Positions 13,969 to 22,201 are shown, numbered from the stretch's first letter. The stretch is 32,114 bases of DNA from Bacilli bacterium (GCA_017454295.1 JAFTDF010000031.1:1-32114), one strand, 5' to 3'. Notes: generated by a model not told the origin, from the letters alone. Translations and numbers: made by a program.

Positions 13969-14232
13969 TTAAAGACCTTCAACATCGTCTTCTTCGGGTT
14001 TGGTGTCCGCTTTGGGGGCAAGCACCGCTTCTAAAATCTTTTGAAGCTGCATCAAAACCACCACGCCAAGCAGGGTGATCATCGCGCCCAATAAAAAGAA
14101 GAGGAGATCGGTCTTGTCCTTGCCTTCCTGGGTTTGATAGAGCAAAGCAAAACCACAGCAAAGCACGCCTAGCACCGCCCAAATAAGAGGCACCCACTTG
14201 CTTGCCTTAAGATATTTTTGGTTCTCTTCCAT
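13969..14232 (-). CDS. Small two-helix membrane protein
   Basis: An 87-residue protein with two hydrophobic segments (about 11-33 and 43-62) and an acidic tail (EEDDVEGL). The ATG at 14232 is chosen because AGGAGG lies 8 bases upstream. A longer GTG start would place that ribosome site inside the coding sequence. It ends 2 bases before the RhuM-like start, so it is probably co-transcribed with it. No family recognised. Confidence 0.7.
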   Translation of the reverse strand: MEENQKYLKASKWVPLIWAVLGVLCCGFALLYQTQEGKDKTDLLFFLLGAMITLLGVVVLMQLQKILEAVLAPKADTKPEEDDVEGL

Positions 14233-14285
14233 AAGAAAAACCTCCTTCACTTACTTATACGCAAGGAAGGAGGCGTTTTGAGAAT

Positions 14286-14504
14286 TTAGCGGCCTAGGAA
14301 GATGAATAATAACAACGAAACGACGAGGAAGACGATGAACACCACGATCGCGATGATCTTGAACCGGTGGTCCATCAAGGCGTCCTTCTTGTTGCGGCTG
14401 ATGCCTTCCTCGCTATAGGCGGAGACAACCTTGGAACGGTCATCCTTGGGGGCTTCAACCGAGGCTTCCTTTTCTTTCTTCTTCTCGTATTTGATTTGCG
14501 GCAT
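14286..14504 (-). CDS. Small tail-anchored membrane protein
   Basis: A 72-residue protein with a highly charged N-terminal half (KKKEKE, DDRSK) and a single hydrophobic segment at the extreme C-terminus (about 49-70), followed only by GR. This is a tail-anchor topology. The start at ATG 14504 is placed 6 bases after a perfect -10, so the mRNA is likely leaderless. A GTG two codons earlier is less likely. No family recognised. Confidence 0.65.
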   Translation of the reverse strand: MPQIKYEKKKEKEASVEAPKDDRSKVVSAYSEEGISRNKKDALMDHRFKIIAIVVFIVFLVVSLLLFIFLGR

Positions 14505-14510
14505 GCCCAC

Positions 14511-14516
14511 ATTATA
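14511..14516 (-). promoter_or_regulatory. -10 box of the tail-anchored protein gene
   Basis: TATAAT on the minus strand, with 6 bases (GTGGGC) to the ATG. No clear -35. Confidence 0.55.
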
Positions 14517-14529
14517 AAGAGGAACGGAC

Positions 14530-14557
14530 GAAAGAAAAACCCCGGTTGCCCGGGGTT
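14530..14557 (-). terminator. Terminator after the msmX-like gene
   Basis: On the minus strand AACCCCGG (14550-14557) pairs with CCGGGGTT (14538-14545) around GCAA, followed by TTTCTTTC. Confidence 0.88.
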
Positions 14558-14571
14558 GGTCACTTCTAGGA

Positions 14572-15954
14572 TTAGAAGATGCGGTTTTCGCTGCGGAGAT
14601 CGAAGATGTGGGCTTTGTTCAAGGTGAAGCAGACCTTCATCTTGTCGCCGATCTTGATTTCGTGGGTGAGCGGGATCTTCGCGACCATATCGACGCCGCC
14701 GAAGTCGGAGTGGATATAGTATTCGTGGCCGAGAAGCTCAGCGACGGTAACGTCGATTTCGTAGGGTTCGGAGAGCTTGGTGCCGTTGCCGCCTTTGCCC
14801 TGTTCGTGGATGTCTTCCGGACGGATACCATAGGCGATATCGTGGGGTTCCTTGAGGGCCTTTTCGGCTTCTTCGATCGCGGCTTTGGTTTCGGCGATCT
14901 TGGCTTCGATCTCTTCGTCTTTCTTCAAGGCGGCGAGTTTCTCTTCGAGCTCTTTGATCTTGGCCTGGCCTTCTTCGATGGTCTTCTTATAGAAGGCATC
15001 GTGGGCTTTGACGTATTCGGGATCGAGTTTGATCTGGGTGCCACCGACTAAGGTAATGACGCCTTTGTCGTAGGATGCACGCATGATGTTCATAGCGGGC
15101 GAGCCGATGAAGGTAGCGACGAAGAGGTTGGCCGGTTCGTTGTAGATGTCGATCGGGCTACCGATTTGCTGGATGTAACCACGCTTCATAACGACGATAC
15201 GGGAAGCCATGGTCATAGCTTCGGTCTGGTCGTGGGTGACGTAGATGGTGGTCGCACCGATGGCTTCGTGGAGTTTGATGATTTCCGAACGCATGGCGAC
15301 ACGGAGTTTGGCGTCGAGGTTGGACAAAGGTTCGTCCATCAAGAAGACCTTCGCGTTACGGACGATGGCACGGCCGAGGGCGACACGCTGACGCTGACCA
15401 CCGGAGAGGGCTTTCGGCTTACGGTCGAGGTATTCTTCGATTTGCAGAATCTTGGCGGCGCTGCGGACGCGACGATCGATTTCCTCACGCGGCAAATGGC
15501 GGATGCGAAGACCGAATGCCATGTTGTTGTAGACGGTCATGTGCGGATAAAGCGCATAGGATTGGAAGACCATGGCGATGTCACGATCTTTCGGGGTGCG
15601 GTCGTTGGAATATTCACCATCGATCCAAAGTTCGCCTTTGGAGATGTCTTCCAAACCGGCGATCATACGGAGGGTCGTGGACTTACCACAACCGGAGGGA
15701 CCGACGAAGACGATGAATTCGCGCTTGGCGATATCAAGGTTGAAATCGAAGACGGCTTGGACGTTGTTGTCGTAGATTTTGTCGACGTGGCGGAGAGAGA
15801 CGTAGGCGGATTCGTCCTTGACGGATTTTTCTTCCGGGGCGGCTTCCTGAGCCTTCTCTTCGGGGGATTCCTCGAGCTCTTCCGGTTCAGCGGCGGGTTG
15901 CTCGGGTTTCTTTTCCTCGATCACTTCGACGGGGACTTCTTTTTTTGCTGGCAT
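14572..15954 (-). CDS. msmX: MsmX/UgpC-type sugar ABC transporter ATPase with inserted coiled coil
   Basis: A 460-residue ATPase of the CUT1 sugar ABC family. An acidic N-terminal extension (about 1-48, rich in E, P and A) precedes the ATPase domain. That domain contains Walker [11 protein letters not shown]-loop [13 protein letters not shown], signature [14 protein letters not shown], Walker [13 protein letters not shown] and H-loop VTHDQTEAM. The C-terminal TOBE/MOBE part begins after FIGSPAMN. It is interrupted by about 55 residues of strong coiled coil (from [21 protein letters not shown] to EEAEKALKE) before resuming at AYGIRPEDI. Normal relatives are about 365-370 residues. No permease is adjacent, so it may serve several sugar importers as MsmX does. 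Start at 15954 has AAGGAGG 6 bases upstream. Confidence 0.93.
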   Translation of the reverse strand: MPAKKEVPVEVIEEKKPEQPAAEPEELEESPEEKAQEAAPEEKSVKDESAYVSLRHVDKIYDNNVQAVFDFNLDIAKREFIVFVGPSGCGKSTTLRMIAGLEDISKGELWIDGEYSNDRTPKDRDIAMVFQSYALYPHMTVYNNMAFGLRIRHLPREEIDRRVRSAAKILQIEEYLDRKPKALSGGQRQRVALGRAIVRNAKVFLMDEPLSNLDAKLRVAMRSEIIKLHEAIGATTIYVTHDQTEAMTMASRIVVMKRGYIQQIGSPIDIYNEPANLFVATFIGSPAMNIMRASYDKGVITLVGGTQIKLDPEYVKAHDAFYKKTIEEGQAKIKELEEKLAALKKDEEIEAKIAETKAAIEEAEKALKEPHDIAYGIRPEDIHEQGKGGNGTKLSEPYEIDVTVAELLGHEYYIHSDFGGVDMVAKIPLTHEIKIGDKMKVCFTLNKAHIFDLRSENRIF

Positions 15955-15987
15955 AAATGCCCTCCTTATTGGGGAAATGTTGCGACT

Positions 15988-16016
15988 ATTGTATGAAAGG
16001 GCTTTCAAGTTGTCTA
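15988..16016 (-). promoter_or_regulatory. msmX promoter with palindromic spacer
   Basis: On the minus strand TAGACA (16011-16016) and TACAAT (15988-15993) are 17 bases apart. The spacer holds a perfect 6-2-6 palindrome, half-site TGAAAG, at 15994-16007. This is a candidate operator for a sugar-responsive regulator. Confidence 0.65.
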
Positions 16017-16063
16017 GTGCACGATGCACAAATCGACACCAGTTCTTTGAAATTCTTAGAAAA

Positions 16064-16231
16064 TCACCGGTCTTTGGCTTGCGGCTCGGACTCGGCTTCG
16101 TAGAGGCCTTCCGCTTCCAAGCGCTTTTGCTGTGCCTCAAAACGCGCCCCGCAACAAGGGCATTGGTAGACGCCAAGGCGGATTTCGGTGAGGATTTCCC
16201 CACATTTGGGGCAGCGTAATGGTTCCATCAT
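16064..16231 (-). CDS. Tiny zinc-ribbon protein
   Basis: A 55-residue protein whose core is a four-cysteine zinc ribbon (CPKCGEIL and CPCCGARF, 12 residues between the pairs), followed by a charged helix. The start is ATG 16231 or the adjacent ATG 16228; an open frame upstream overlaps the terminator of the reductase gene and is rejected. A weak -10 (TAAACT, 16237-16242) lies 5 to 8 bases before these ATGs, so a leaderless start is possible. The ribbon resembles that at the N-terminus of the TIR protein. Function unknown. Confidence 0.6.
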   Translation of the reverse strand: MMEPLRCPKCGEILTEIRLGVYQCPCCGARFEAQQKRLEAEGLYEAESEPQAKDR

Positions 16232-16253
16232 GGACCAGTTTACCACCGTTTTT

Positions 16254-16287
16254 TCTTGAAGAAAACGGACCCCGAAGGATCCGTTTC
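16254..16287 (-). terminator. Terminator after the [2Fe-2S] reductase gene
   Basis: On the minus strand AAACGGATCC pairs with GGGTCCGTTTT around a TTCG loop, followed by CTT. It ends the PAI / CrtI-like / reductase transcript. Confidence 0.8.
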
Positions 16288-16290
16288 GCA

Positions 16291-17472
16291 TTAGTCACTA
16301 GGAATGTTGACTTTGATTCTGACGTCGCTAAGCGGATAGGCAACGCAACTATGGACATAGCCGAATTCGATATCGGCCGCTCGGCGTCCATCCCCATTGG
16401 GCGGGACATAGCAATTGCCCGAGAGCACTTTGACGCGGCAGAAGCCACAAGCCCCGCTGCGACAAGCGGTATGGATTTTCATCCCCGCCCGTTCCAAAGC
16501 GACGGCAAGCGGTTCATTGGCTTTGGCGGGAATCACCGTTTCGAGCCGACCTTGGCAAACGGTCAGGTTGAACACCTTATCGGCCATATCGACGGGATAG
16601 CCTTGCAATTTGGTCACATCGCGCGGCGAGCCAAAGACTTCGAAGCGGATGCGGCGCCGCGGAACATTGAGCTTTTTGAGCTCACCCGCCAAGAATTCAT
16701 ACATCACCTGCGGGCCGCAGACGAAATAGGTCGTGTCTCTAGCGCTATATTTGGCGATAAGCTCGGCGCTAAGGAAGCCCGTTTCACCCTTCCAACCCGG
16801 GTTTTGGCCCGAAAGGACATGGACGACGTGGACTTTATCGCAGACGCAGGCTTCGAGTTCCTCGCGGAGGATGATGTCCTTCTCGTCGACGGAGCCGAAG
16901 AGGATCGTCAAATCGAAATCGAGTTTGCCGTTGGCGATTTCCTTCGCCATGGACAAGAAGGGGGTAATCCCCGAGCCACCGGCCAAGGCGACGACGTGTT
17001 TGGCGTCGCGGATGGGATCATAATGGAATTCGCCAAGCCCCACTTCGCCTTCGATGACGTCGCCGACTTGGACTTGGTGGTAGAGATATTCGGCAACGAA
17101 GCCGTCTTGCTTTGGCAAACGCACGGTGATAGCGACAATGGGATGATCGCCCCGCGTTTCATAAGGCGCGGAGCAAATCGAATAGGGGCGGCTCACCAAG
17201 GAATCCCCGATTTTAAGGCGCAGGCTTAGGAATTGGCCGGCTTGGAAATAGGGAAGGTGCGGCGCGGAGAAGACGATGGTCTTGGAGGTTGGCGAGGCCA
17301 CTTTGATCGCTTCGACTTTCAAGTCGAGGAAGCCGGGATGGAGCGCTTTTGCCACGGCTCCAATGGGATCATAGGGCGCGGGTTTGGCGGAAGCTTGATC
17401 GAAGTTATTTTGGCGACGTTTGGTGACCCGGGATGCCCCACCGACGTCTTTGAGGAAACCTTTGACTTTCAT
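16291..17472 (-). CDS. NAD(P)H:FAD:[2Fe-2S] oxidoreductase (ferredoxin reductase type)
   Basis: A 393-residue electron-transfer protein. An N-terminal extension (about 1-55, basic then linker) precedes an FAD domain with RPYSICSAP near residue 112. The NAD(P) domain has ALAGGSGITPFLSM near residue 180 and CGPQVMYEF near residue 275. The C-terminal plant-type ferredoxin domain has C-x4-C-x2-C (CRSGACGFC) and a last cysteine in HSCVAYP. The module order matches reductases that feed oxygenases and desaturases. The ATG at 17472 follows the stop of the CrtI-like gene by 1 base, with its GGAGG inside the end of that gene. This tight coupling suggests it supplies electrons to that flavoprotein (inference). 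Confidence 0.93.
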   Translation of the reverse strand: MKVKGFLKDVGGASRVTKRRQNNFDQASAKPAPYDPIGAVAKALHPGFLDLKVEAIKVASPTSKTIVFSAPHLPYFQAGQFLSLRLKIGDSLVSRPYSICSAPYETRGDHPIVAITVRLPKQDGFVAEYLYHQVQVGDVIEGEVGLGEFHYDPIRDAKHVVALAGGSGITPFLSMAKEIANGKLDFDLTILFGSVDEKDIILREELEACVCDKVHVVHVLSGQNPGWKGETGFLSAELIAKYSARDTTYFVCGPQVMYEFLAGELKKLNVPRRRIRFEVFGSPRDVTKLQGYPVDMADKVFNLTVCQGRLETVIPAKANEPLAVALERAGMKIHTACRSGACGFCRVKVLSGNCYVPPNGDGRRAADIEFGYVHSCVAYPLSDVRIKVNIPSD

Positions 17473-17473
17473 C

Positions 17474-19054
17474 TTATTTGCCCTCCTTCGCATCTTCTTC
17501 CATCATGTCGAGGATGATTTTCGCCCCTTTGCGGCCATTGGTGACGGCCGGACCCATGCCATCGCCGGAAATCTGGTGGGCGCCGGCGAAGGAAAGGCCC
17601 TGGATATAATTCTCTTTTTCGCTCATCTGCAAGCGGGCGACGATATGGTCGTCCATGGTGTGCATATAGCCATAGATGGAACCTTGGTACGCCCCGGTAT
17701 AGTGAGAAATGGTCGGGGGCGCTTCGATGACGATTTCCAAGATGTGATCGCGTAAATTGACGCCAAGGCGCTTGGATTCCATGTCGATGAAATGGTCGGC
17801 GTTGCGCTTCTTCCATTCCTGGTAATTCTCTTCCGTAACGCCAAACCAACCTTCGGGACGAGGCAGCATCGTGATGGAATAGACGCAGGTCCCTTTGGGT
17901 GAGCAGCCCGGATTGGCCAAGTTGGTGCAAATCGAGGTGATGTAGTTATACGGGCCGGAAGTGGACGCTTCTTTCCAGATGCGTTCCATATCCATCCCCT
18001 CGGCGGCATAGAAGGTGGAATAATCCTTGATGCCGAGGGTTTCGGGATCGCCATCCAAAAGCAAGACCACCGAGAAACAGGTGACGCCGACGGTTTTGGC
18101 GTTGACGAATTTGATCGCGCCTTCCGGTACTTCCTTCTTGGGCTCGATCATTTGGGTATAGGCCTTATCCGGATAGGCGGAGCAAACCACATAACGGGCT
18201 TTGATTTCCTCGCCCGCAGCGGTCCTGACGCCTTCGACATGGCCGTTTTTGACCAAGATCTTATCGACCCGTTGGCCAAACTCGACCTGAGCCCCCATGG
18301 CCATCGCGGCCTCGGCCATCTTCAAAGACATCTCGTGGGAGAATTTTTTGGGGACATACGAGCCATAGCCTAGATAATCCGCCATCAAGACGGCCCAGAC
18401 GGTGAAGGGCAGGTTTTCCAGCACGTCGCCGACGTAAATCCAATAGGCGGAGAGGATATCCACCGCTTGCTTGGGCAAATCGAAGGTATCGATCACCTCT
18501 TTGGCGCTATAGCCGGCGGTCTTGACGAATTCGGGATGCTTCAATAGCATCTGCACCTTCGACATATGGGTCACCGACAAGACGTTGACCGAGTTATAAA
18601 CGGTGTGGCAAAGGTTGAGTAAGCGGAGAATCTTCTCATAGAGTTTGCCGTCGGGGTCCCCGCAGGCATCGGCGATTTCCTTGGCCGGGGTTTCAAAATT
18701 GCCATGGTCCCCCGGATGAACCAGGACGCTAAGCCCGGTTTTGCCATCGACGAAGCGATAGGCATCGGGAACGCGGAGCCACTCGATATCCACGCCCATC
18801 TCATCGAAGAACTTACGGATTTTCAAGGGGCATTCCTTAGGCCCGATGGACATCATCTCATGGAGGGTGCCCTCGATTTCGATGCCGCCGCGGACAAAGG
18901 AGGTCGCCACCCCACCGGGGAGGTTATGCTGTTCGAGCACGAGGACCTTCTTGCCCTTTTTGGCCAGGGTGAGGGCACTGGCTAGACCCGCCAGGGCCCC
19001 GCCGATGACGATGACGTCGTAGCTTTCGTCGAAATAACGATTGTTTGTTGCCAT
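17474..19054 (-). CDS. Phytoene dehydrogenase / retinol saturase-like flavoprotein
   Basis: A 526-residue FAD protein of the CrtI/RetSat group (COG1233). The N-terminal dinucleotide fold is DVIVIGGALAGLASALTL (from residue 13), where the usual GxGxxG reads GGALAG with Ala in the third position; a VLEQHNLPGG segment follows. The C-terminal FAD motif is LSFAGAHQISGDGMGPAVTN. Members add or remove double bonds on long hydrophobic chains. With no carotenoid genes in the window and a fatty acid isomerase upstream, a fatty acid enoyl saturase is a reasonable guess (inference). The ATG at 19054 follows AAAGGA by 8 bases. Coupled to the downstream reductase. Confidence 0.85.
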   Translation of the reverse strand: MATNNRYFDESYDVIVIGGALAGLASALTLAKKGKKVLVLEQHNLPGGVATSFVRGGIEIEGTLHEMMSIGPKECPLKIRKFFDEMGVDIEWLRVPDAYRFVDGKTGLSVLVHPGDHGNFETPAKEIADACGDPDGKLYEKILRLLNLCHTVYNSVNVLSVTHMSKVQMLLKHPEFVKTAGYSAKEVIDTFDLPKQAVDILSAYWIYVGDVLENLPFTVWAVLMADYLGYGSYVPKKFSHEMSLKMAEAAMAMGAQVEFGQRVDKILVKNGHVEGVRTAAGEEIKARYVVCSAYPDKAYTQMIEPKKEVPEGAIKFVNAKTVGVTCFSVVLLLDGDPETLGIKDYSTFYAAEGMDMERIWKEASTSGPYNYITSICTNLANPGCSPKGTCVYSITMLPRPEGWFGVTEENYQEWKKRNADHFIDMESKRLGVNLRDHILEIVIEAPPTISHYTGAYQGSIYGYMHTMDDHIVARLQMSEKENYIQGLSFAGAHQISGDGMGPAVTNGRKGAKIILDMMEEDAKEGK

Positions 19055-19073
19055 ATAGGTCATCCTTTCATAG

Positions 19074-19099
19074 AAAGACAAAGGGGGATGGACCCCCTT
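19074..19099 (-). terminator. Weak terminator or attenuating hairpin between pai and the CrtI-like gene
   Basis: On the minus strand AAGGGGG (19093-19099) pairs with CCCCCTT (19081-19087) around a 5-base loop, followed by the poor U-tract TGTCTTTC. It may partly terminate transcription after pai or stabilise the mRNA end, so the downstream genes may be expressed at a lower level. Confidence 0.55.
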
Positions 19100-19119
19100 C
19101 GTCGAGATTGGTGAAACGA

Positions 19120-20544
19120 TTAGAAGAAGCGATTGATGAGGTCACGCGAATATTCGATGGTCTCATCCATATCGCCGAAGCTCATGATCTCACCGGCATA
19201 GTAGGTGTTGTTCTTGCCTTGCATGGCTTCGACTTTCTCATACCAGCCATTCGCGTAATCTTCGGAGAAAACGTGCGGGAAATAATAAGCCTGGAATTCG
19301 TAGATGATCTTGTCTTTGCCTGCTTCTTTCTTCGGCGGGATGCCAAGTTTTTGGAGGTCGGCGAGGACGATTTGCTTGGTTTCTTCGTAGCCAAGTTCGG
19401 GGCGCGCCTTGTATTGTTCGACGGATTCGCCCGCGTCTTTATGCTTACGGAGGACGTAGCTAACTAAGGGCTGTTCGGGTTCGTTGCCCCAGCGCATATA
19501 GAAGACCATGCCATGGCCGAGGGTCTCGGGGGTCATGTTGTCGACGACGTAGAAGGAGGCTTCCGGATAGGCTTCCGGGTTGGTGATATAAGCCATCGTG
19601 TCGTAACGTTCGTAGTCGATCTTGGAGAAGAGTTCGCGTTCTTCTTCGTTCACATCGAGATAGGAATCGAGGCCTTGGGCGACGGGATTGTTGATGGTAC
19701 CGACCTGCAAGGGGGTAGTGATGATCACCTTATCGAACTCCTCTTTCTTGCCGTTGACGGTGATTTCGACCTTCTTGCCACGGACGATCTTGGAGATGGC
19801 GGCGTTTAAGATGGCCGGATGTTTCAACTTGGCGTTGCAGGCTTCGTAAATGGATTGGGTGCCTTCCTTCCAGGTCCAGAGGTTGACGTTGACGAAGTTC
19901 ATCATCGTCTGGAAGTCGAGGTACTTCAAAACGTAAGCGGCCGGGATTTCATCGAAATAGCCATATCCAAAGGAGGTAAAGGGCTGGACCCAGATTTCCT
20001 GGACCAGGGGGACGCCGTTGAGTTCGACGAATTTCTTAAAGGGCAAGGCCAAATCCTTAAGGTTGGGGTTTACGCCGGAGACGGGTTCCCGACCCGGGGT
20101 GACGGCAAAGCCTTCATAACGGCCTTCGCTGACGCCGCGGTGGCCGCAGATGTCATAGCCTTTGTATTTGGTTTCGAGGATTTCCCCGAATTTCTTGATT
20201 TGCTTCTTTAACTTCAGAAGATGGGGGATATTCCACAGCTTCTTATCGAAACGATGGTCGACTTTGCCGTTAGGCAAACGGTAGGTACGATGGAGTTTGG
20301 GACCATCGTGGGTGACCCCGGCGAAGAGCTCGACGTCGTGGACGGCGTAATAGGAAGGAACGCCCATGATGGCGCCCATTTCATAACGCTTGCCCTGCCA
20401 AGAGGGGGAATGGCACTTCCCGCCGACGTGGTCGGTCTTTTCGTAGATGACATAGTTTTCGTATCCCTTCTGTTCGAGATACATACCCGCGCTTAAACCG
20501 GCGGGCCCACCGCCGATGATGGCGATCCGGATGTTTTTATCCAT
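19120..20544 (-). CDS. pai: Polyunsaturated fatty acid (conjugated linoleate) isomerase, PAI-like
   Basis: A 474-residue FAD enzyme. It opens with IAIIGGGPAGLSAGMYLEQK, followed by YEKTDHVGGKCHS and YEMGAIMGVPSYYAV. Later come FGYGYFDEIPAAYVLKYLDF, LWTWKEGTQSIYEA, YYFPHVFSEDY and, at the C-terminus, YYAGEIMSFGDMDETIEYS. From memory these segments run nearly in step with the Cutibacterium acnes linoleate isomerase PAI (about 424 residues), which turns linoleate into trans-10,cis-12 conjugated linoleate without net redox change. This protein has two extra loops, near residues 135-160 and 395-430. The ATG at 20544 has GAAAGGA upstream. It leads the CrtI-like and reductase genes. A generic amine oxidase role is less likely given the matches. 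Confidence 0.85.
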   Translation of the reverse strand: MDKNIRIAIIGGGPAGLSAGMYLEQKGYENYVIYEKTDHVGGKCHSPSWQGKRYEMGAIMGVPSYYAVHDVELFAGVTHDGPKLHRTYRLPNGKVDHRFDKKLWNIPHLLKLKKQIKKFGEILETKYKGYDICGHRGVSEGRYEGFAVTPGREPVSGVNPNLKDLALPFKKFVELNGVPLVQEIWVQPFTSFGYGYFDEIPAAYVLKYLDFQTMMNFVNVNLWTWKEGTQSIYEACNAKLKHPAILNAAISKIVRGKKVEITVNGKKEEFDKVIITTPLQVGTINNPVAQGLDSYLDVNEEERELFSKIDYERYDTMAYITNPEAYPEASFYVVDNMTPETLGHGMVFYMRWGNEPEQPLVSYVLRKHKDAGESVEQYKARPELGYEETKQIVLADLQKLGIPPKKEAGKDKIIYEFQAYYFPHVFSEDYANGWYEKVEAMQGKNNTYYAGEIMSFGDMDETIEYSRDLINRFF

Positions 20545-20625
20545 TTGTTTTTCCTTTCGTTTTGGAAACGTTGTTTTTATTTTAGTTCCCCCGCCTTAAA
20601 ATGGGTATACTCAATTCCTCATTTT
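20545..20625. promoter_or_regulatory. Shared divergent promoter region of the lipid modules
   Basis: An 81-base gap drives both operons. Minus-strand TAAAAT (20579-20584) is the likely -10 for pai. Plus-strand TATACT (20606-20611) is the likely -10 for the ligase gene, 14 bases before its ATG. The two promoters overlap, since the plus -35 region falls on the minus -10. A 5-3-5 palindrome (CGTTT, TGG, AAACG; 20558-20570) lies in the pai leader and could be an operator or an RNA hairpin. Confidence 0.5.
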
Positions 20626-21945
20626 ATGACCGATTTTACAAATTTGGTGTCTATCCTCGATCGCCAAGACCCTTCCCGCGTCGCTTTCACCTATGCGCAA
20701 GAGGAGGCCAAAGTCGATTTGACCTTTGCCGAAGTGCGCTCCCGCATCGAAGCCTATCCTTTGCCGAAGGAACAAGTCATCGGGATCTTTGCCGATACGA
20801 ACATCGAAACCATCGTGGCGATCTTCGCCTTGGCGGGAAAACGGCAAATCGTCCTGCTTTCCAGCGACGACCCCTCCCCCACCATCGCCGCCCAAATCGA
20901 GGCAACCCATATCCAAAAGCTCATTGGGGATGAAGATCTGATGGAAGAATTCGCTCCGCTTCTCACCAAAGAAACCGCCGAACAAGGCACCAATATCCTC
21001 TTCTTCACATCGGGCACCACCTCCAAAGCCAAGGCCGTCGTCCTCACCCAGGAAAGCCTGGCCGCGGCGGCGGCTAACGGAGGGGCTTTGCTTCCCTTAA
21101 GCGAAAATGATTCCCTGCTTTCGGTGCTCCCGCTTTCCCATGTCTATGGCTTCGTCTGCGCCTTGCTATGGCCTTTATCCTTTGGGGCGAAGGTATGCCT
21201 AGGCCGCGGGATGCGTAGCATTTTCTTCGATTTCGCCTTTTTCGCTCCCACCGCCACCGTCTTGGTCCCCCAAATGGCGGGCTTCCTCGAAGCCAAGAAT
21301 CTCTTCAATCCCGAACTCAAGCTCATCTTAATCGGCGCGGGAATCTGTCCCCGCCCCGTCATCGAAGCCATTCGGAAACGGGGCATTCGCGTTTCCTTTG
21401 GTTACGGCCTCACCGAAACCAGTTCGGGCATCGCCTTATCTTTAGGGGAAGATCCCTATGCGATGTCGATTTGCCCGCAAGACCACATCGAAATCGCCCC
21501 GGATGGCGAAATCCTCGTCACTTCCCCCACCACCTTATTCCAAGGTTACTATGAAGACGAAGAGGCCACCGCGAAAGTCAAACGGGGCGACACCCTCTAT
21601 ACCGGGGATTTAGGGCGTCTAGAAAACGGATTGCTCTACGTGAACGGACGCAAGAAAGAGATCCTGGTCTTCAACGATGGGTCCAAGCTCTTCCTTCCCG
21701 AATATGAACGCGAGCTCGAATACGCCTTAGGTCTAGGCACCGATTTCGCCGTCATGCAAGATCCGCAAGGAAACTTGGTCCTGGTGCTTCACGATGCACG
21801 CGACGTTTCCCCACTCGTCGATGCCTTCAATCAAAAGCAAGCCCGTTCTCACCGTATCGGGCGTATCATATATGCGGAACATCCGCTTCCCCGCACCAAA
21901 ACCAACAAGGTGAAACGTTATCAAATCGACCTCAGCAAGGAGTAA
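20626..21945 (+). CDS. Acyl-AMP ligase (ANL superfamily), probably acyl-ACP synthetase
   Basis: A 439-residue adenylate-forming enzyme. The core motifs are ILFFTSGTTSKAKAV (phosphate loop, near residue 125), SFGYGLTETSS (A5), YTGDLGRLENGLLYVNGRKK (A7-A8) and, near the C-terminus, PRTKTNKVKRYQI with the expected catalytic lysine. It is shorter than typical acyl-CoA synthetases (about 500-550). An ACP gene follows 4 bases later, so the likely reaction is ATP-dependent loading of a fatty or other carboxylic acid onto that ACP (inference). The ATG at 20626 fits the fold start; an upstream frame crosses the promoter. No Shine-Dalgarno and a very short leader are predicted. Confidence 0.88.
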   Translation: MTDFTNLVSILDRQDPSRVAFTYAQEEAKVDLTFAEVRSRIEAYPLPKEQVIGIFADTNIETIVAIFALAGKRQIVLLSSDDPSPTIAAQIEATHIQKLIGDEDLMEEFAPLLTKETAEQGTNILFFTSGTTSKAKAVVLTQESLAAAAANGGALLPLSENDSLLSVLPLSHVYGFVCALLWPLSFGAKVCLGRGMRSIFFDFAFFAPTATVLVPQMAGFLEAKNLFNPELKLILIGAGICPRPVIEAIRKRGIRVSFGYGLTETSSGIALSLGEDPYAMSICPQDHIEIAPDGEILVTSPTTLFQGYYEDEEATAKVKRGDTLYTGDLGRLENGLLYVNGRKKEILVFNDGSKLFLPEYERELEYALGLGTDFAVMQDPQGNLVLVLHDARDVSPLVDAFNQKQARSHRIGRIIYAEHPLPRTKTNKVKRYQIDLSKE

Positions 21946-21949
21946 TCCC

Positions 21950-22201
21950 ATGAACCGTCAGGAAATCGCCAAGACCATCGTCGAACTCATTCGCGCCAAT
22001 ATGCCCGGATTCGAGAACATGGAAGTCGACGAAGCCGCCCGCATCAACACCGAGCAAGGTTTCGATTCGATGACCTTCGTCTATATCATGTGCAAGATCG
22101 AAGCCCAATTCGGCATCTCCATCCCCAAACGGCGTTGGGAGAAGATGGTCACCTTAGGTGACGTCGTCGACGCCGTGGAAAAGGAACTCGCCAAAAAGTG
22201 A
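21950..22201 (+). CDS. Stand-alone acyl carrier protein
   Basis: An 83-residue four-helix carrier protein. The phosphopantetheine site is GFDSMTF, with the serine in the DSM motif near residue 41; the flanking acidic helix II (VYIMCKIEAQFG) is typical. Ends with a basic ELAKK. It lies between the ligase and thioesterase genes and overlaps the latter by 4 bases (GTGA). It probably serves this pathway rather than general fatty acid synthesis, as no fab genes are nearby. No phosphopantetheinyl transferase is encoded in the window. Confidence 0.9.
   Translation: MNRQEIAKTIVELIRANMPGFENMEVDEAARINTEQGFDSMTFVYIMCKIEAQFGISIPKRRWEKMVTLGDVVDAVEKELAKK

Noticed and set aside
15955..16203. Extension of the msmX-like protein by 83 residues.
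   Set aside because: It would run through the promoter and the end of the zinc-ribbon gene; AAGGAGG precedes the ATG at 15954.
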